Of a stretch of DNA of 64,000 nt, positions 1 through 12,400 are shown piece after piece. The DNA is from Eutreptiella sp. 'Long Island Sound 2002'. Lineage: Eukaryota > Euglenozoa > Euglenophyceae > Eutreptiales > Eutreptiaceae. The stretch's first letter is position 1. Every line of letters starts with the position of its first letter. The stretch spans positions 5,680,058 through 5,744,057 of the forward strand of contig OZ038388.1 of NCBI GenBank assembly GCA_964036045.1. Direction: 5' to 3'. The translations under genes and the position numbers were made by a program. The notes beneath the pieces are model-generated. The model ran no database searches and was not told the DNA's origin. It saw nothing but the letters and a program-made list of their open reading frames with translations.

Positions 1-345
1 CTGCATTACACACACGGCTTCTATTGGGCCACCCAGTGAAGTTGGAGACATTCGTCCCCTTGAGCCGCCGCAAATGGTGAGATGTATACCTGCACAAATC
101 CTTAAAGACACCGAACAAATTGCGTACAAAAATTTCGTACAGAATTTGAGTTGCAGAATTTCTGGCTTGCATAATCCCCCCCCCCGGTACCCAAAATTTG
201 CACCGCACCCGCACCGCACCTGCACAGCACCCGCACCGTGGCAAGAGCGCCCTCCCAGAGTGCTGTGCACCTCCCGTGAGGGCGCCCGCGGAGGTGCGGC
301 ATCGGTGCCCCCGCGATGGGGGCCCGTGCAGGGGCACAGCACGGC

Positions 346-495
346 ACACTTGACAGCGATCTTCCACAGTTCGTTGCGGCCGGTGGTCCACGTGGTGCCC
401 GGCCGGTAATGACAGAAGGGCACCTTCGAGCCGTAGGTCAGGCAGATGGTGTCTGAGTTGTCCGCATACCTCCGCTTCTCACGGAACGTCTTGCC
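346..495 (-). CDS. Glycosyltransferase-like gene, exon 7 (3' limit uncertain)
   Basis: The acceptor GGCTCCTCAG|GGC fits the phase-0 end of exon 6. The conserved-looking peptide runs from GKTFREKRRYADNSD through ICLTYGSKVPFCHYRPGTTW to ELWKIAVKC. The frame stays open to the left edge but becomes low complexity past about 346. The true donor or stop was not identified, and the gene may continue outside the window. Confidence 0.5.
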
Positions 496-3400
496 CTGAG
501 GAGCCCGGCCGGCCGGTCGGGGGCGTGCGAGCGCCGAGGCACACCCGCACGAGGGCCAGCGGACGCGCGCCACCCAGGGGGCCTTCCCTGCCTCGGCCAT
601 TCTGCCTCGAGGTCCGGGCGCACAACTGTAGGCCGCGCGCGCTGCCCCCCTGAGGTCAGGCCATTGCTTAGTGACCCCGGTCGGGGGGGGGGGGGTGTTT
701 GGGGCCCTGGCCAGCCCCGGCCGACCTGCGCACCCACCCACATCAGAAAAATTTTCCTCCGGCAAAAAATGAAATTTAATGAAATTTACTATTATCTATT
801 GTTGATTTATTATTGTTCATTATGTATTTATTTATTTATTTATTATTTACTTTGTTGATTTGCCATTTATTCATTTATTTACTATCGGGCTTTCCTTTGC
901 CATGGGGCCGGGGTTAGGGGTCAGGGGGAGGGGTCAACTGAGGGACCCACCTCAGATTTTCGCCCCCCAGGACCGAATAATGCCCTGTCTCCACGTGAGG
1001 GGGGGGGGGGGTCTGTTGGAACCCCCCCCCTGCACCCCCCCCCAACACACACCCATGGGCTTACCCGAAGGCGAAAGGCCAAAAGTACCTTCCTCCGGCG
1101 CCTTTGGCACCACCCCAAACCCCACCCAAATGACCCATCCCCGTGGGACGGGGCGCTGTGGGATGCGGAGGCGGTTTGCTGCCCCTTACCACAGAGGCCC
1201 AAGGCTGCAAAGGCCACACAGCCAGACCACAAAGCTCTTCAGTGCCATTGCCGTAGGCGCCTTTCGCGGTGATGGACTGCAGTGCCATGACGACAACCGG
1301 TGTTGAGGGCTCACACAGATATCACAATGCAGACGCCCCGACAGCGTGTCAGACATATCGCATGAGACTTCATTCTTCACATCTGGACGCCCCCCCCCCT
1401 CAGCCCCGTGGGGTAGGCCAAGCCCCAAGCACACACCCCTGGTCCGCCTGCCTGTTTCCTGGTCGGTCTGTCTACCTGCCCGGCCCCCGGCCCTGCCTGC
1501 CCTCGGAATGAGGTAGGCAGGCAACCGGCACACCTCTGCCCCGGACTGCGCGCACACCAAGGCTTTCTTTCGTTAAGGGGGGGGAAAAAAAGGAAAGGGC
1601 TCGTAACGCCAACAGAAACGAACGTTCACGGGGACGCTCTCTGCTTCATGGTCAAGACGTGGGCCAGACATAAGACCACAGCAGCACTATTGAATGGGTG
1701 GCGGCTGGTGGCGGTTGGCGGTTGGCAGTCGGCGGTTGGCGGTTGGCGGTTGGCGGTTGGCGGTTGGCGGTTGGCGGTCCTTGGGGGCTGTCCTTAATAA
1801 AAAAAAATTGGGGTTCTTAAGGACAGCCCTGGGCCCCACACACAGGCAGAGGCCCACGCACCTGCACGAGGTACAGGAATTGGGGGCCGCGGTCATTGGG
1901 GCCCGGGGGGTTCCAGTTGTTGCACTTGCGCTCGGACACTTGGCCGATCAGGGCCATGGGCAGCGTGGGGCGGTACATCCGCACGAACTGCAGCATCGTG
2001 TCCTCGAGCCCCACGACGACCGCGGCGTTCAGCAGCGCGAAGAACTGCACGATGGTCACAATGCCGATGTCCAGGGCCTTGTTGCGGTACGCCACGAGGT
2101 TGAGCCGCGAGTACAGGCGGTTGAAGGCGGCCGTCAGCATCCCGACGGTCTCGAAGTGCCAGCGGCTCTCGGGGGGGACGGGCCACTCGGAGGCCAGGAG
2201 CACGGGGCTGTCGGGGGGCAGTCCCATTTGCTTGAGATAGTACAGGACGGCCTGGGCACAGTTGCAGAGTGCAAATGGGGGGGCGGGCTTTCAACTTCGG
2301 GGGGGGGGGGTCGATACCAGACTTTGCTTATAAGAGGGGGGGGGGGGTCTTGTGGCTCTGAGACCCACCCACCCAAAGAAAATCTTGACCCAAATTTTGG
2401 CTGAGGGAAAATCAAATTTGAATAAGCGGCCGCTTTGTGGGACCCACCCAGAGCCCCCCTCCCCCCCTACTTTGGTAGTAATTCCTTATAAACAAAGCCT
2501 GGTCGATACAGCCCTCTTGGCCAGAGCTGACACAGAACCAGGCACCGGGTATGTGCACAGATCCGCGGCCACAGTTGGCCACTGCCATCGCCCGTGGATC
2601 AGCCTGCAGTAGCGGCGATCCCGTCCAACCCATAAAACAGAACTCCACCAATTCCATCGCCATCTTTGGCGTCGCGATCGCTCTGCAAACTACGACGTCT
2701 TGCAATGATCACGAATGGGAGTAGTAGGACATGCATTGGACTAACGCCCCGAGTGTCATCTACGGGCTGAAGGTCTTTTCCGCGTGAAACGACGTCTTTT
2801 TAGACATGCGAACCCAAAAGGTCAGACTTAGCAAATCTGCACGCACTCGAGCGAATGGCCATGTCAAAGGCCCTTCTAAACCCCGTCAATCCGTGTACAC
2901 CCCACGGCGTACGGGGCGGTAGGGACAAAGCAGCGAGGCCAAGACGGTCCGTTGCGCGCAGAGGCATAAGTAAAACAAGTTCCGCGACAATCAACGCAAC
3001 CAAGCGCGACGAGAGCGCTCACAAACGGACCCGTGCAGTCCACTTGAACCAAAGAGCGCCCACTTACATTCATGGGAACTCCGAAGGAAGTGGCCAAGGG
3101 GTTTTCCAATGCTTCTTGAGGCACGAACGTGCACGCGAGAGGTCCAACCTCGCGTGGACGCAGGCGGAATGCGTACTTCGTCCCTCCGTGCGTGCCCACT
3201 CGCATCGCAAGCTGCACCGAACACTCATGGCTGGTGCACATATGCGTACCCGAAGGCAAGCAGGTCAAAATTGTGATGTTCGGAGCCAACTATGGCCCCA
3301 TGGCCACATGTGGATGTGGGATCTCATGGCATGCGTGTGCATTTGGCGTGCTAAGGTGGATACAAACAAACGCTCGCTTTGCTTCCAAATGCCTCAAGGG

Positions 3401-6400
3401 AAGGAGATCCGTGTTGGGTGGGGGTATTTGCCAATCTTGGGTCATGTAGACCTTGCCAAAAGGACCACGAGGCGTGTGTGTGTTGCACGTTGCTCATGGA
3501 GGGGTAGGGTCAGACACCACGCATCGTATGTTGACCACGTGAGTCGCATGAGCGCGCTTCAACCAAACTCGTGCGACCCATGATCCCTTGTGCCTATTTT
3601 CTGATGCTTCCCTTTCCTTTCCCTCGGTAGGTTGTGCCAACAGGGGGGTTGTGCGTGCCATACCACTGGAAAAATAGGCAAATTCCTCCCGGATTGAGGC
3701 ACACCTAGCACAGACTTGAATGGTGGTTGTGATTCCCTACGGGCGTTTGGTTGGTTGCTGCTATTCCTGGAGGCTTGTTGCCCCTACTCGCCTGCCCAAA
3801 GGGTCCCTGTGGGGGAAACTCCGCAGGCACAGGGGCAAGGCGCATGCCAAGGGCGCTACGAATGACACTCCGATAAATGGCTCCGGGCCTTCAAATCCCG
3901 TGAAGCAATGTGGCACGCTGCTGCATTGCCAAGTTGTGCCGTTCCAACCCCCCCCCACCCCCCCCACCGGCACGGCACGGGTGCACGTGGGACGGAGGAG
4001 GAAGAGGGGGGACCACGAGCATAGACCACGCGGGCGTGGATGGCGTGCCGCGATGCAGGGGGAAAGCGGGGCCCTGACTCATCTACGCCGACCGCCCCGG
4101 GACGCCCTCGACCGGTGCGCCCGCGCGCCGTTGCACGCGCGAGCACAGGCGACGCGCGCGCACAGGCGGCGCAGACCTCGGCAAAATGGTCGAAGCAAAT
4201 CATCACATCTTCCCGCTTTTTGGGGAGCCAATACCACCGCAGCCAGTCGCCGCTGCGGATTTTGAGGGCGACGTACTTCTGCGGGAGGTGCTTCGAGGCC
4301 CACTCCACCGCGGTCTTGTTCCACTTGGGGTTCCATCGGAAGCGGCACTGATTACGCCACAAGTCCATGAACCACTCATGGTCCCCTAGCGTGTGCTTCC
4401 GCCAGTTCAGAAAGGCGACGGAAGGCAACGTGGGCTGCCGCCCCTCTGTGGATGCACAATGCAGCAGCGCAGGACAGGACACGTAGGTCGCGCCGGGGGG
4501 GGTGAATGTTTGCCCAGCGCTTGCCCGGCGCGCTACCTTTGTTTTTAGTATCCCGGCTCTAGCCCCAGGTTTACCCTCACTGAGGGAAGTCCCCCAAGTA
4601 GAGCGGACACCCTGGAGTTGTATCCCCACATACCGGGACCAGGGAGTCCATTTCAAAAATGATAGACCAAGCACAGTTGCAAGAGCACGCATCATTGCCT
4701 ACCACACCCACATTATATGACAAAGCTGCGACGGCAGGTTAACCACAATTGGCCCGGTTGTTTGGTGAGGGGGGGCAAAAAAAGGCACGGGTGGGGAATG
4801 GTCAGAAAAAAGATACCCAGCACACGGCCCATTCCATATTGGGGACGGGCAACAAGTGCACCAGTTGGGGGGGGGGGGGGGGCGGGGCAAAAAAGTAAAA
4901 ATAGTAACAAAAATGGGGGCGGGAGGCGTATAGGGGTATGCGTTACATTAAAAACGCATGTGCGCATGCACCACTATATTGCCTCTATTCCAAGATAATT
5001 ACCCAAATTGCGCGCCGCAGGGTGCGCTGCAGGGCGCGCCGCAGCCGCCGCAGGAAAAGCACACCCTAACACTCCCCCAGGGATGTGCTTATCCATGTGG
5101 AGGAGGGGGGTGACCTGGCGAACCCACCCCCCAGGCCAGACCACCCACCCACCCAAAACCAAAAAGTCTCCTCTGGGGAAAAATGAAATTTTGAATGGAG
5201 AGCCAAAAGTGAGGGCTCCATTTTAGGTACACAAATTTTTTTTTGCCCTCATTACCCCCACCCCCCCGGTCCTGGAGGCCGAACACTAAACACCACCCGG
5301 GGTCGCGCACAGAGTCATCACAACGCAACTGGCCGACCGCTTCATTGTGGTTGGGTGAGCTCGGAGGGGGGGGTTCAACGGGGGTTTGGCGCAGCGGCAG
5401 TGACGAGGAAGAACGATGGGGGGGAGGGGGGGCATTCAGGACACCTGCTTCCGGCAATTTTTTGCCGCTCCCCGGAGTGAACCATTCCGAAACCATGCCT
5501 CCTGTCAGCTTCGCCGCAGGGAATTTCGGGTTGAAGCAGATTAACTGAGTGGCCGTCATCGCAGAGCCGTAGGAGGGAAACCACTCCGGCATATTGCCTG
5601 CAAACGACGAGGGCAGGTTGTGAGATGTCAAGCGGTCAGGACACCATATGAAAAGACAAGGGGGGGCGGGGGGGGAGGGGGTAAAGGTGGAGTAGCTTTG
5701 CCGTTGACAAGTTGGGATTAGCGCACGATGTTGTGTTTTGTGGTGGTGTGCCGCTGACTTGTGTGGGGCTCCAGGGTCGGGGAGTCCCGGCTGGAGGGGG
5801 GGCTGGCCGCCTGCCTCATGGGTGAGGGTGCAACGCCTGTCCCACCGCTCAAATTGCCTGGCGTTCACGTCCACAGTCACGTTCAATCACTCCCACACCA
5901 TGAGATGTGGTGGGTGCCCCACACCACTAATGTTGGGGGTTGTACCGCGGAGCAACCAGCCCAGTGCCGGATCACGGGGCCTTACGCACGAGGGGTACGC
6001 CGTATATCTGCGTGTTTGTGCGATGTTGCTTGACCAAGTCTGTGTATGCGTGCCTGTTGTGTTGTTCCCCGTCCCCCCCTTGCGCAAGCACGGCCGCGGT
6101 CCCAAAAAAATAGGCAAAACAGCGGTTCAACACCGAGTCGTGCTTAGCCATAATCCGATGATGGCTGGCACCCCCGGTATCTCACCGGCAGGACATCACT
6201 GCGCTCTCGACCCGTGCCTAGACAAGACCGTGCCTGCGTGTGGCACGTTTGACAGCAAATGCACATGACCGCCCACATTCAGGAGAGCCCTCAAAGGAAG
6301 ATGGTGACAGGCTGTGGAAGGGGAACAGCAGGAATGGCTGAGAATCACATCAAAACAAACACCATCGGGTTGCAATGTGTGGTACAATGTTTTAAACCCG

Positions 6401-9400
6401 TCTTACATGTGGGACCACAAAAACACTGGTCCTAAAAATTCCTAAAAGCAGCGGCTCAACGCCCACCGCGTGCTTAGACAAGGCCATGCTTGCGCAAGGG
6501 GGAGGGGGGGTAGTGCTGTTCCTCTCAGGGGTGGGGGTTCAACCAATGAAGTGGGACTGAAGCCGGGCCATCATGTTGTCAAACTGTTATCCCCCCTCCC
6601 ATGTCATTGACCCAGGCATGATTCTTCCTTCCGGAGGGAGGGAGGGGCAGCGACCGGGGGGGGGGGGGGGGGGATGGTTCTTCATTCCAGGTGGGGGCCA
6701 ACGACATGGGATTGACATGGTCGGAGGTGGTGGGAGGTGGTAGGAAGTGGTAAGAGGTGCAGGAGATGGTGGATCTTTCCACCTCCTACCACGTCCTACC
6801 ATTTCCTGCCATCTCCTACCACCCGGTATGTGATGGTGACGGGGGCGGGATGATTCCTACTTTCGGGCAAAGGGGGCCAGCGATGGGGGGGCAGGGGGAT
6901 TTTGTTCTTTCCCGAAGGGGGGGGAGGCTGGCCAACGACGGGGGGGGGGGGGATGAGCCCAGTCCTATTAACATCTCTGCTCCCAATAATTCGAATGCAT
7001 TTGGGGTACAGATGGCCTGTAGGGTACTCCGTCATGTTGGTATTCGGCTGCTCTCGCCGTCGTTTGTCAGCCAAACCCACCACCTACATGCCACTGCTGC
7101 AGTGCTGCGTGTCAATCAACAGGGGCGTGCATTATGGCGAGCACCCCATCGGAGAGCCTTGCTTGGTCAAGCACACAAGAAGGTGAGGGAATGCAGGGGG
7201 GGGGGGGGGGGCAAGAGAGCAGGTAGGAAATGCCACGCACCACCATGCCCACAATGCCCTTCATGCCATGCTGACCATGCCCACAATGACCTTTTTACCA
7301 ATTTCAAAATCAACCCTTTTTCCCAAAATCAAAATCAAAATCTTTGCACCAAAATCTTTCTATCAAATTCAAAATAAGACACATTACCACCTCTTGACTG
7401 GGGCTGATGTAGCACAGCTGCTGTCTGTGCAGCACGCGCACAGCAGCACAGGACTCTTTCAGGGCTGCCAAGCCCCTGCCCCTTAAACCACACACACATG
7501 CCGCCACATGACAGCCGGCATGGTGCACAGTGTGACACAATGTGGCAAGCCCCTGCACAGCTGGAGCACCCAACCTCAGTGGCTCATTTCAATGCTTTGC
7601 CGGGTGCAGCAGCCAAGTGCTGGATTGCACTGGGATGCAGCCCCAGATCCAAACCCAATGCACCAAGCTAACGCTCACGCACGTGGGCGCGCGCATGTGT
7701 GTGTGCCTGTGTGCTCTGTAGTATTAACGAGGGCAAGGGCAAGTCCTGGACGCTGTGCAACGGGTTAAGCGAGGGGGTTATTAGTATTAACGAGGGAGAC
7801 CCATGTGCAATGCGAGGGCGGCAGTCTCATTTGTGTGTGTGTGCATGTGTGTGTGTGCATGTGTGTGTGCATGTGTGCGACGCCCAAACCCATTTGAAGC
7901 AACATCACAGTGTTCACTAACATACCACAGCATCCTACAACTCTGTTCGCACCGCCGCAACATTTGAGATCTCATGCACGCGTTGCACGCCCTCTCAGCA
8001 CGACAATAGACATGCATTATGTACACGCAGGTTGCCCCGACAGCGACCCGCAGCCGGGCATGCCCATGCCCCTGCCCTGTGCAAGGGCCCCCTTGGGCGA
8101 GCTTGCTGTTACACACCGGGATGCTACCCATACCCGAACACAGACCCACCAAGCTCTCTCCATCTTGCGCACGTGTGCGTGCGCGGGTGCGCGAGCGTAG
8201 GGCTGGGGTGGGTGGGTGCGTATGTCTGTGTGTGCACGTGCAGCGGTGCGCCAGGTACTATAAAAGCGGGTCAACCTTGTGTTGATAACAATGGGGTGTA
8301 ATGACTCAGCCCTCGGGCAAACCATGTCCGTGCGCCCACACGTGCGCATGCTGACTGCGGATGATGACATCAAGGCGGCGTGGTAGCTCTCCATACTACC
8401 CCCCCCCCCTTGTCTAAGCTACGCCAAAGTACCAAATTAATACGGTCCCTACGCCTACTGTAGCTTGGACACGGGCGTAGCTTGCGCGCGACATATACAA
8501 CTACCGACACACACGTAAATGAGCGCATAGTATGAGTGCACCTCAACCTCCACCCATGTTCCATGTTCCATAATGCACAAATACCCCCAAAATCAGAGTT
8601 ATGTGGGCAAACACTCACAACAAATGTGTACATGACCCTATGTACCCGGCAAATTCGTCAAACCCATGTCTTATGTGGTTGCACTAAATTTGGTACCGAA
8701 TTAAAATTAGGTACCAAATTAATACGGTCCCTACGCCTACTGTAGCTTGGACAAGGGCGTAGCTTAGACAAGGGGGGGGGGGGGTACACCTGGAGGGCGT
8801 TTTCGCACACCGTGCGCACAGCGCCAATTATTATGTTGTTTATCCCCGGAACACCCCTGAAAACCACCCACTTACAGAAGGATGCACGATCAACTCAAAA
8901 CAGCATCGGGAGTGCAAATTTCAGGACCCTGGGACCCATGGCTACCGGGGGTGGAAAACAGCCGACTTCTGCGCGCGGGGACAGCGCACAGTGCGCCCCC
9001 CTGGAGGGCCTGGGGGTCCGGGGTGGGACCTGTGCAGTTGCTCTTCTCCCAATCCAGCATCAGGGCCGTCGTGATGGTGTTTTTGCTGAGGTTTGCAAAC
9101 TCTTTGTAGGAGATCATGCTCAAGAGCCCTCTGCTGTAGTCCTCGTCGAAGTACTCATCAAACGGCAGCAGATAAGCGGCCGAAGTGAACCCGTCTGCAG
9201 CGGCGGGGCCGATGTTAGGGGATTGAGGAACGGAGGTCGAGGGATGGAGGACTGTGGGTGCGGGGGTCTGTGCTAGGGGACGTGGCTGAGGGGCAGTGGT
9301 CGGAGGACTGTGGCAGTGCTGGCAAGGCCGATGGGAGTGGAACACAAAGGCGGAGGGCGGTGCTTCAAGCCCAACCCAACCCAGTGAGGCATCAGGGCCT

Positions 9401-12400
9401 GGTACCCCGTGCAACTCAGGAGCATGTGTCGGATTTGGGGGCAGACCCCCTCCAGCGAGAGGGACCTTCGATGGAACAGGGTTTAGAGCCTCAGCAGGGC
9501 TCAGGTCAGTGTTGCTTGGAGACGTGATTTGGGTACCCTTAGGAGCAGGCTGGTGCCTAGCCCCCCCCCCCCCCCCCCCCGCCAAAGCCCCCTTCGACTA
9601 ACATCAGAAAAATTTTCCCCAGGAAAAAAACTGAAATTTATCAAAGGGGGACCAAATTGGAGGGTCACGAAATTACAGCAAAGCCCCGTTCCCACTGCTC
9701 CTCCCCAAAGTGCGCCCTCCCTAAAATCCTAAAACCCAAAGCTCCGCATTTGTGCCTGAACAGTCCACGACGAAACTCCTTGAGTCCGGGGTCTTGGTCC
9801 AGCTGGGGTGGGCTGCCATTGGATTCTTTTGTGTGTGTGTGAGGAGAGTGAAAAGGGGGGGGGGGGGGCTACCATGGGCACAGGTTGCACTGTGTGTGCG
9901 GGGTGTGGAAGGATTTCCCCCATCATTGCATCAGTGGTGGTGAGCACCCTCCCAACTTCACTGTCATTAGAAAGACTTTGCCTGGTGCATGCCGGCACCG
10001 GCGTGGGAGGGATGCAGAGGGAGCAGCACTTGTAAGTAGCGGGACGACTGTCCCCTTCTCAGTCAGTAAAAATAATATTCCCCCGGGTGTGAGGTATCCC
10101 AATTGGCTGCCCACCTCTCGCAGTTTTTCCCAAACCTCCCTCTTCACCCCCAACCCAACGGGTGGGCCCCCAGGCCCCCATCCACGTGCGGAGGAATGCC
10201 CCCTCAAAAAGCGCACGCGTATGTACACCCGGCCAAAATGACATGGGGGATATGCAGTAGCATGTGCAGATGCAGGGTATTGACATGCGGGGGCATGGCC
10301 AGGAAGTGCAGCTGTAGGCCATTGGCATGCTGGAGCAGGGGGAGGGGCAGCTGCAGGGCACCGGTATGCAGAGGCAGGGGCAGTGGCATCGGAAGGACGT
10401 TGACATAAATGGGCCTGTGGGAAGTACCAACCGGCAGACTCTTTCAGCCTTGATGGTGCACCCCCTGCGGCCACCGCCAAACCCCCCACACATTTGTGTT
10501 GCATGGTGCGCACAATAAAACCAGGGCTTTCGTTTGATGTCCCTGATCGGCCCGGGCCAGTCTGCATCAATGCGGCACCAATCCCACACCCTCACGACGC
10601 CCAATTCCCCCACCATCGTACTGCAGCCTGCCAACAAAAATCGTACCACCAGATGCTGAATTGCCCCCCCCTGTGTGACATTCCGTCTGGTTGTTGCTCC
10701 TTTACGGGGCCCTGGACAGTCACCCATTCTTCCCTTCGCATGTTGCGCCGGGTTGCTGCTTTCTGTCGGCCGCGGGTGCTCTTGCTGGTGTCGTTTCCGC
10801 GTTCGCGGAGCCCAGTAATTGGTGTGTTGGGGCTGTGCTGAATGTGGCATGGTGTGCCGTTTGTGCGTCAGCGGCGCCCAATAATTGGGGTATTGAGGAT
10901 GTGCTGGTTGTTGCCGGGGTCGTTTGACTGTTTTTGCTGTCCACACGCCTCTGTCCACAGGCCGTCCGCAGCCTGCCTGGCTGTGTTTGGTTTCTGTGTG
11001 CGTGAGGCCCAGGTGCCCTGTTCCTCCACGCGCTGTCCCGGCCGTCCAACATATGTCCTTTTCTCCCTCACGGCTGGTCTGCCCCTGATGGGCTCCCGCT
11101 CCCGTTGCGCAAACAGCCCATCTGGGCTGCGGGAGAAACCCCCTACCTGATGCCAGTTGAGCAGGGGTTGCCCTGGCACCCGGTAGCGACAGGGCTCGCT
11201 GGCCAAGCCATCCCCTTTATTGTCGCTGCCTCCCATGCGCACGCTCTCCCATCCGCTCCATTCTGGTTCCCTGTTCCCTCTGTTCTGGTTGCCTCTCCTG
11301 CCTTGCTGTGCCCCTCCTCCTTGTTTGCTGTGCTCGCCCTTGTCCCTCCTGGTGTGGCTCCCGCGTTCTGTGTGTCTGTGTTGCTCCTCCCCCTGTCTGT
11401 TGGCGCTCCTGGGTGCCCCTGTCGCGCACCCCCTCCTGTCCCAGCCGCCTGCCCCCCCGTACGAGGATTTCACATCCCCGTACGACGCGGACTGTCCCGT
11501 GCGCAGTTGGCTGGTCACGGCCCTGTTGCCACCCCCGTGGCAGGCACCTCCCAGCGCGCGGGGCGCAGCCCCCGCCCTTGTGGAGTACGTGGGCACCTTG
11601 TAGAGGGAGGGGCGGGGGGTGTTTGCTGATGGCTCGCTCGGCGTGCGCCGCATTTGGTGGTTACTGCAGTGCTTGCACCTCATGCTTCCTTTGTGTATTG
11701 TTGCGTGTCCTGTTGGGGCTCGTCTCACTGCCGTGTGTGGGGTGGCCCCGTGCCCAGTTGCTTTGCTGCTTGCGTTCCTCCCAATTTCGGGCTCTTTCTT
11801 TTTCTGCTGGCACATTCACCGCTGCTGGTGTGCGGCGCCGGGGGGGGGGCAGCATGTCGCTCCCTACATCCCCTTGTGGCTGTCGGGTTGTCCCACTTGC
11901 AGTTGGGTGGTACCAGGGGCACCGGGCACTTTTGCACGTGTCTCCAAATCTACAAACTGACCTGTCACTGGTGTTTGTTGGGGTTGTTCTAGGGTGAATG
12001 TGGTGCATGGTGGCTCTTTTGCTTTCTGGGCTGCTGCGGGACTCCCCGTTTGAGGACTTCACTCTGGGCTGTCCACGCCTCGGAGCTAGGGACTCGTGTG
12101 AGTCCACCCCCCGGTTGGCCGTGTGCAGTGACCACCAATGGTTTGGATGCTCTGTCTCATAAGCGTGCCCAAGGCCCCTGCACTAGGCCCTGGTGACAGA
12201 ACTTAGCTACTCGCGGGCAGTACATGTTTTAGGTCGCTGCCCAATGGACAACCGCGGAGCCGGCTGCCAACCCCCCGCAGGGGCGACTCTCTTATTTAGG
12301 TTTGGGTTGCCTTCACCTCCCGGCGCGGTCGGGATGGTGATGGCTCCCGGGAGTGCATCATGGAAGCATCCCTTCTGTGTCGTGTGTCAGTGCGGCCTTG

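Noticed and set aside
1694-2404. 236-codon plus-strand frame over the heptamer repeat and exon 6 region
   Set aside because: It is produced by the GGCGGTT array and by the antisense of exon 6; the minus-strand exon has consistent splice sites and phase.
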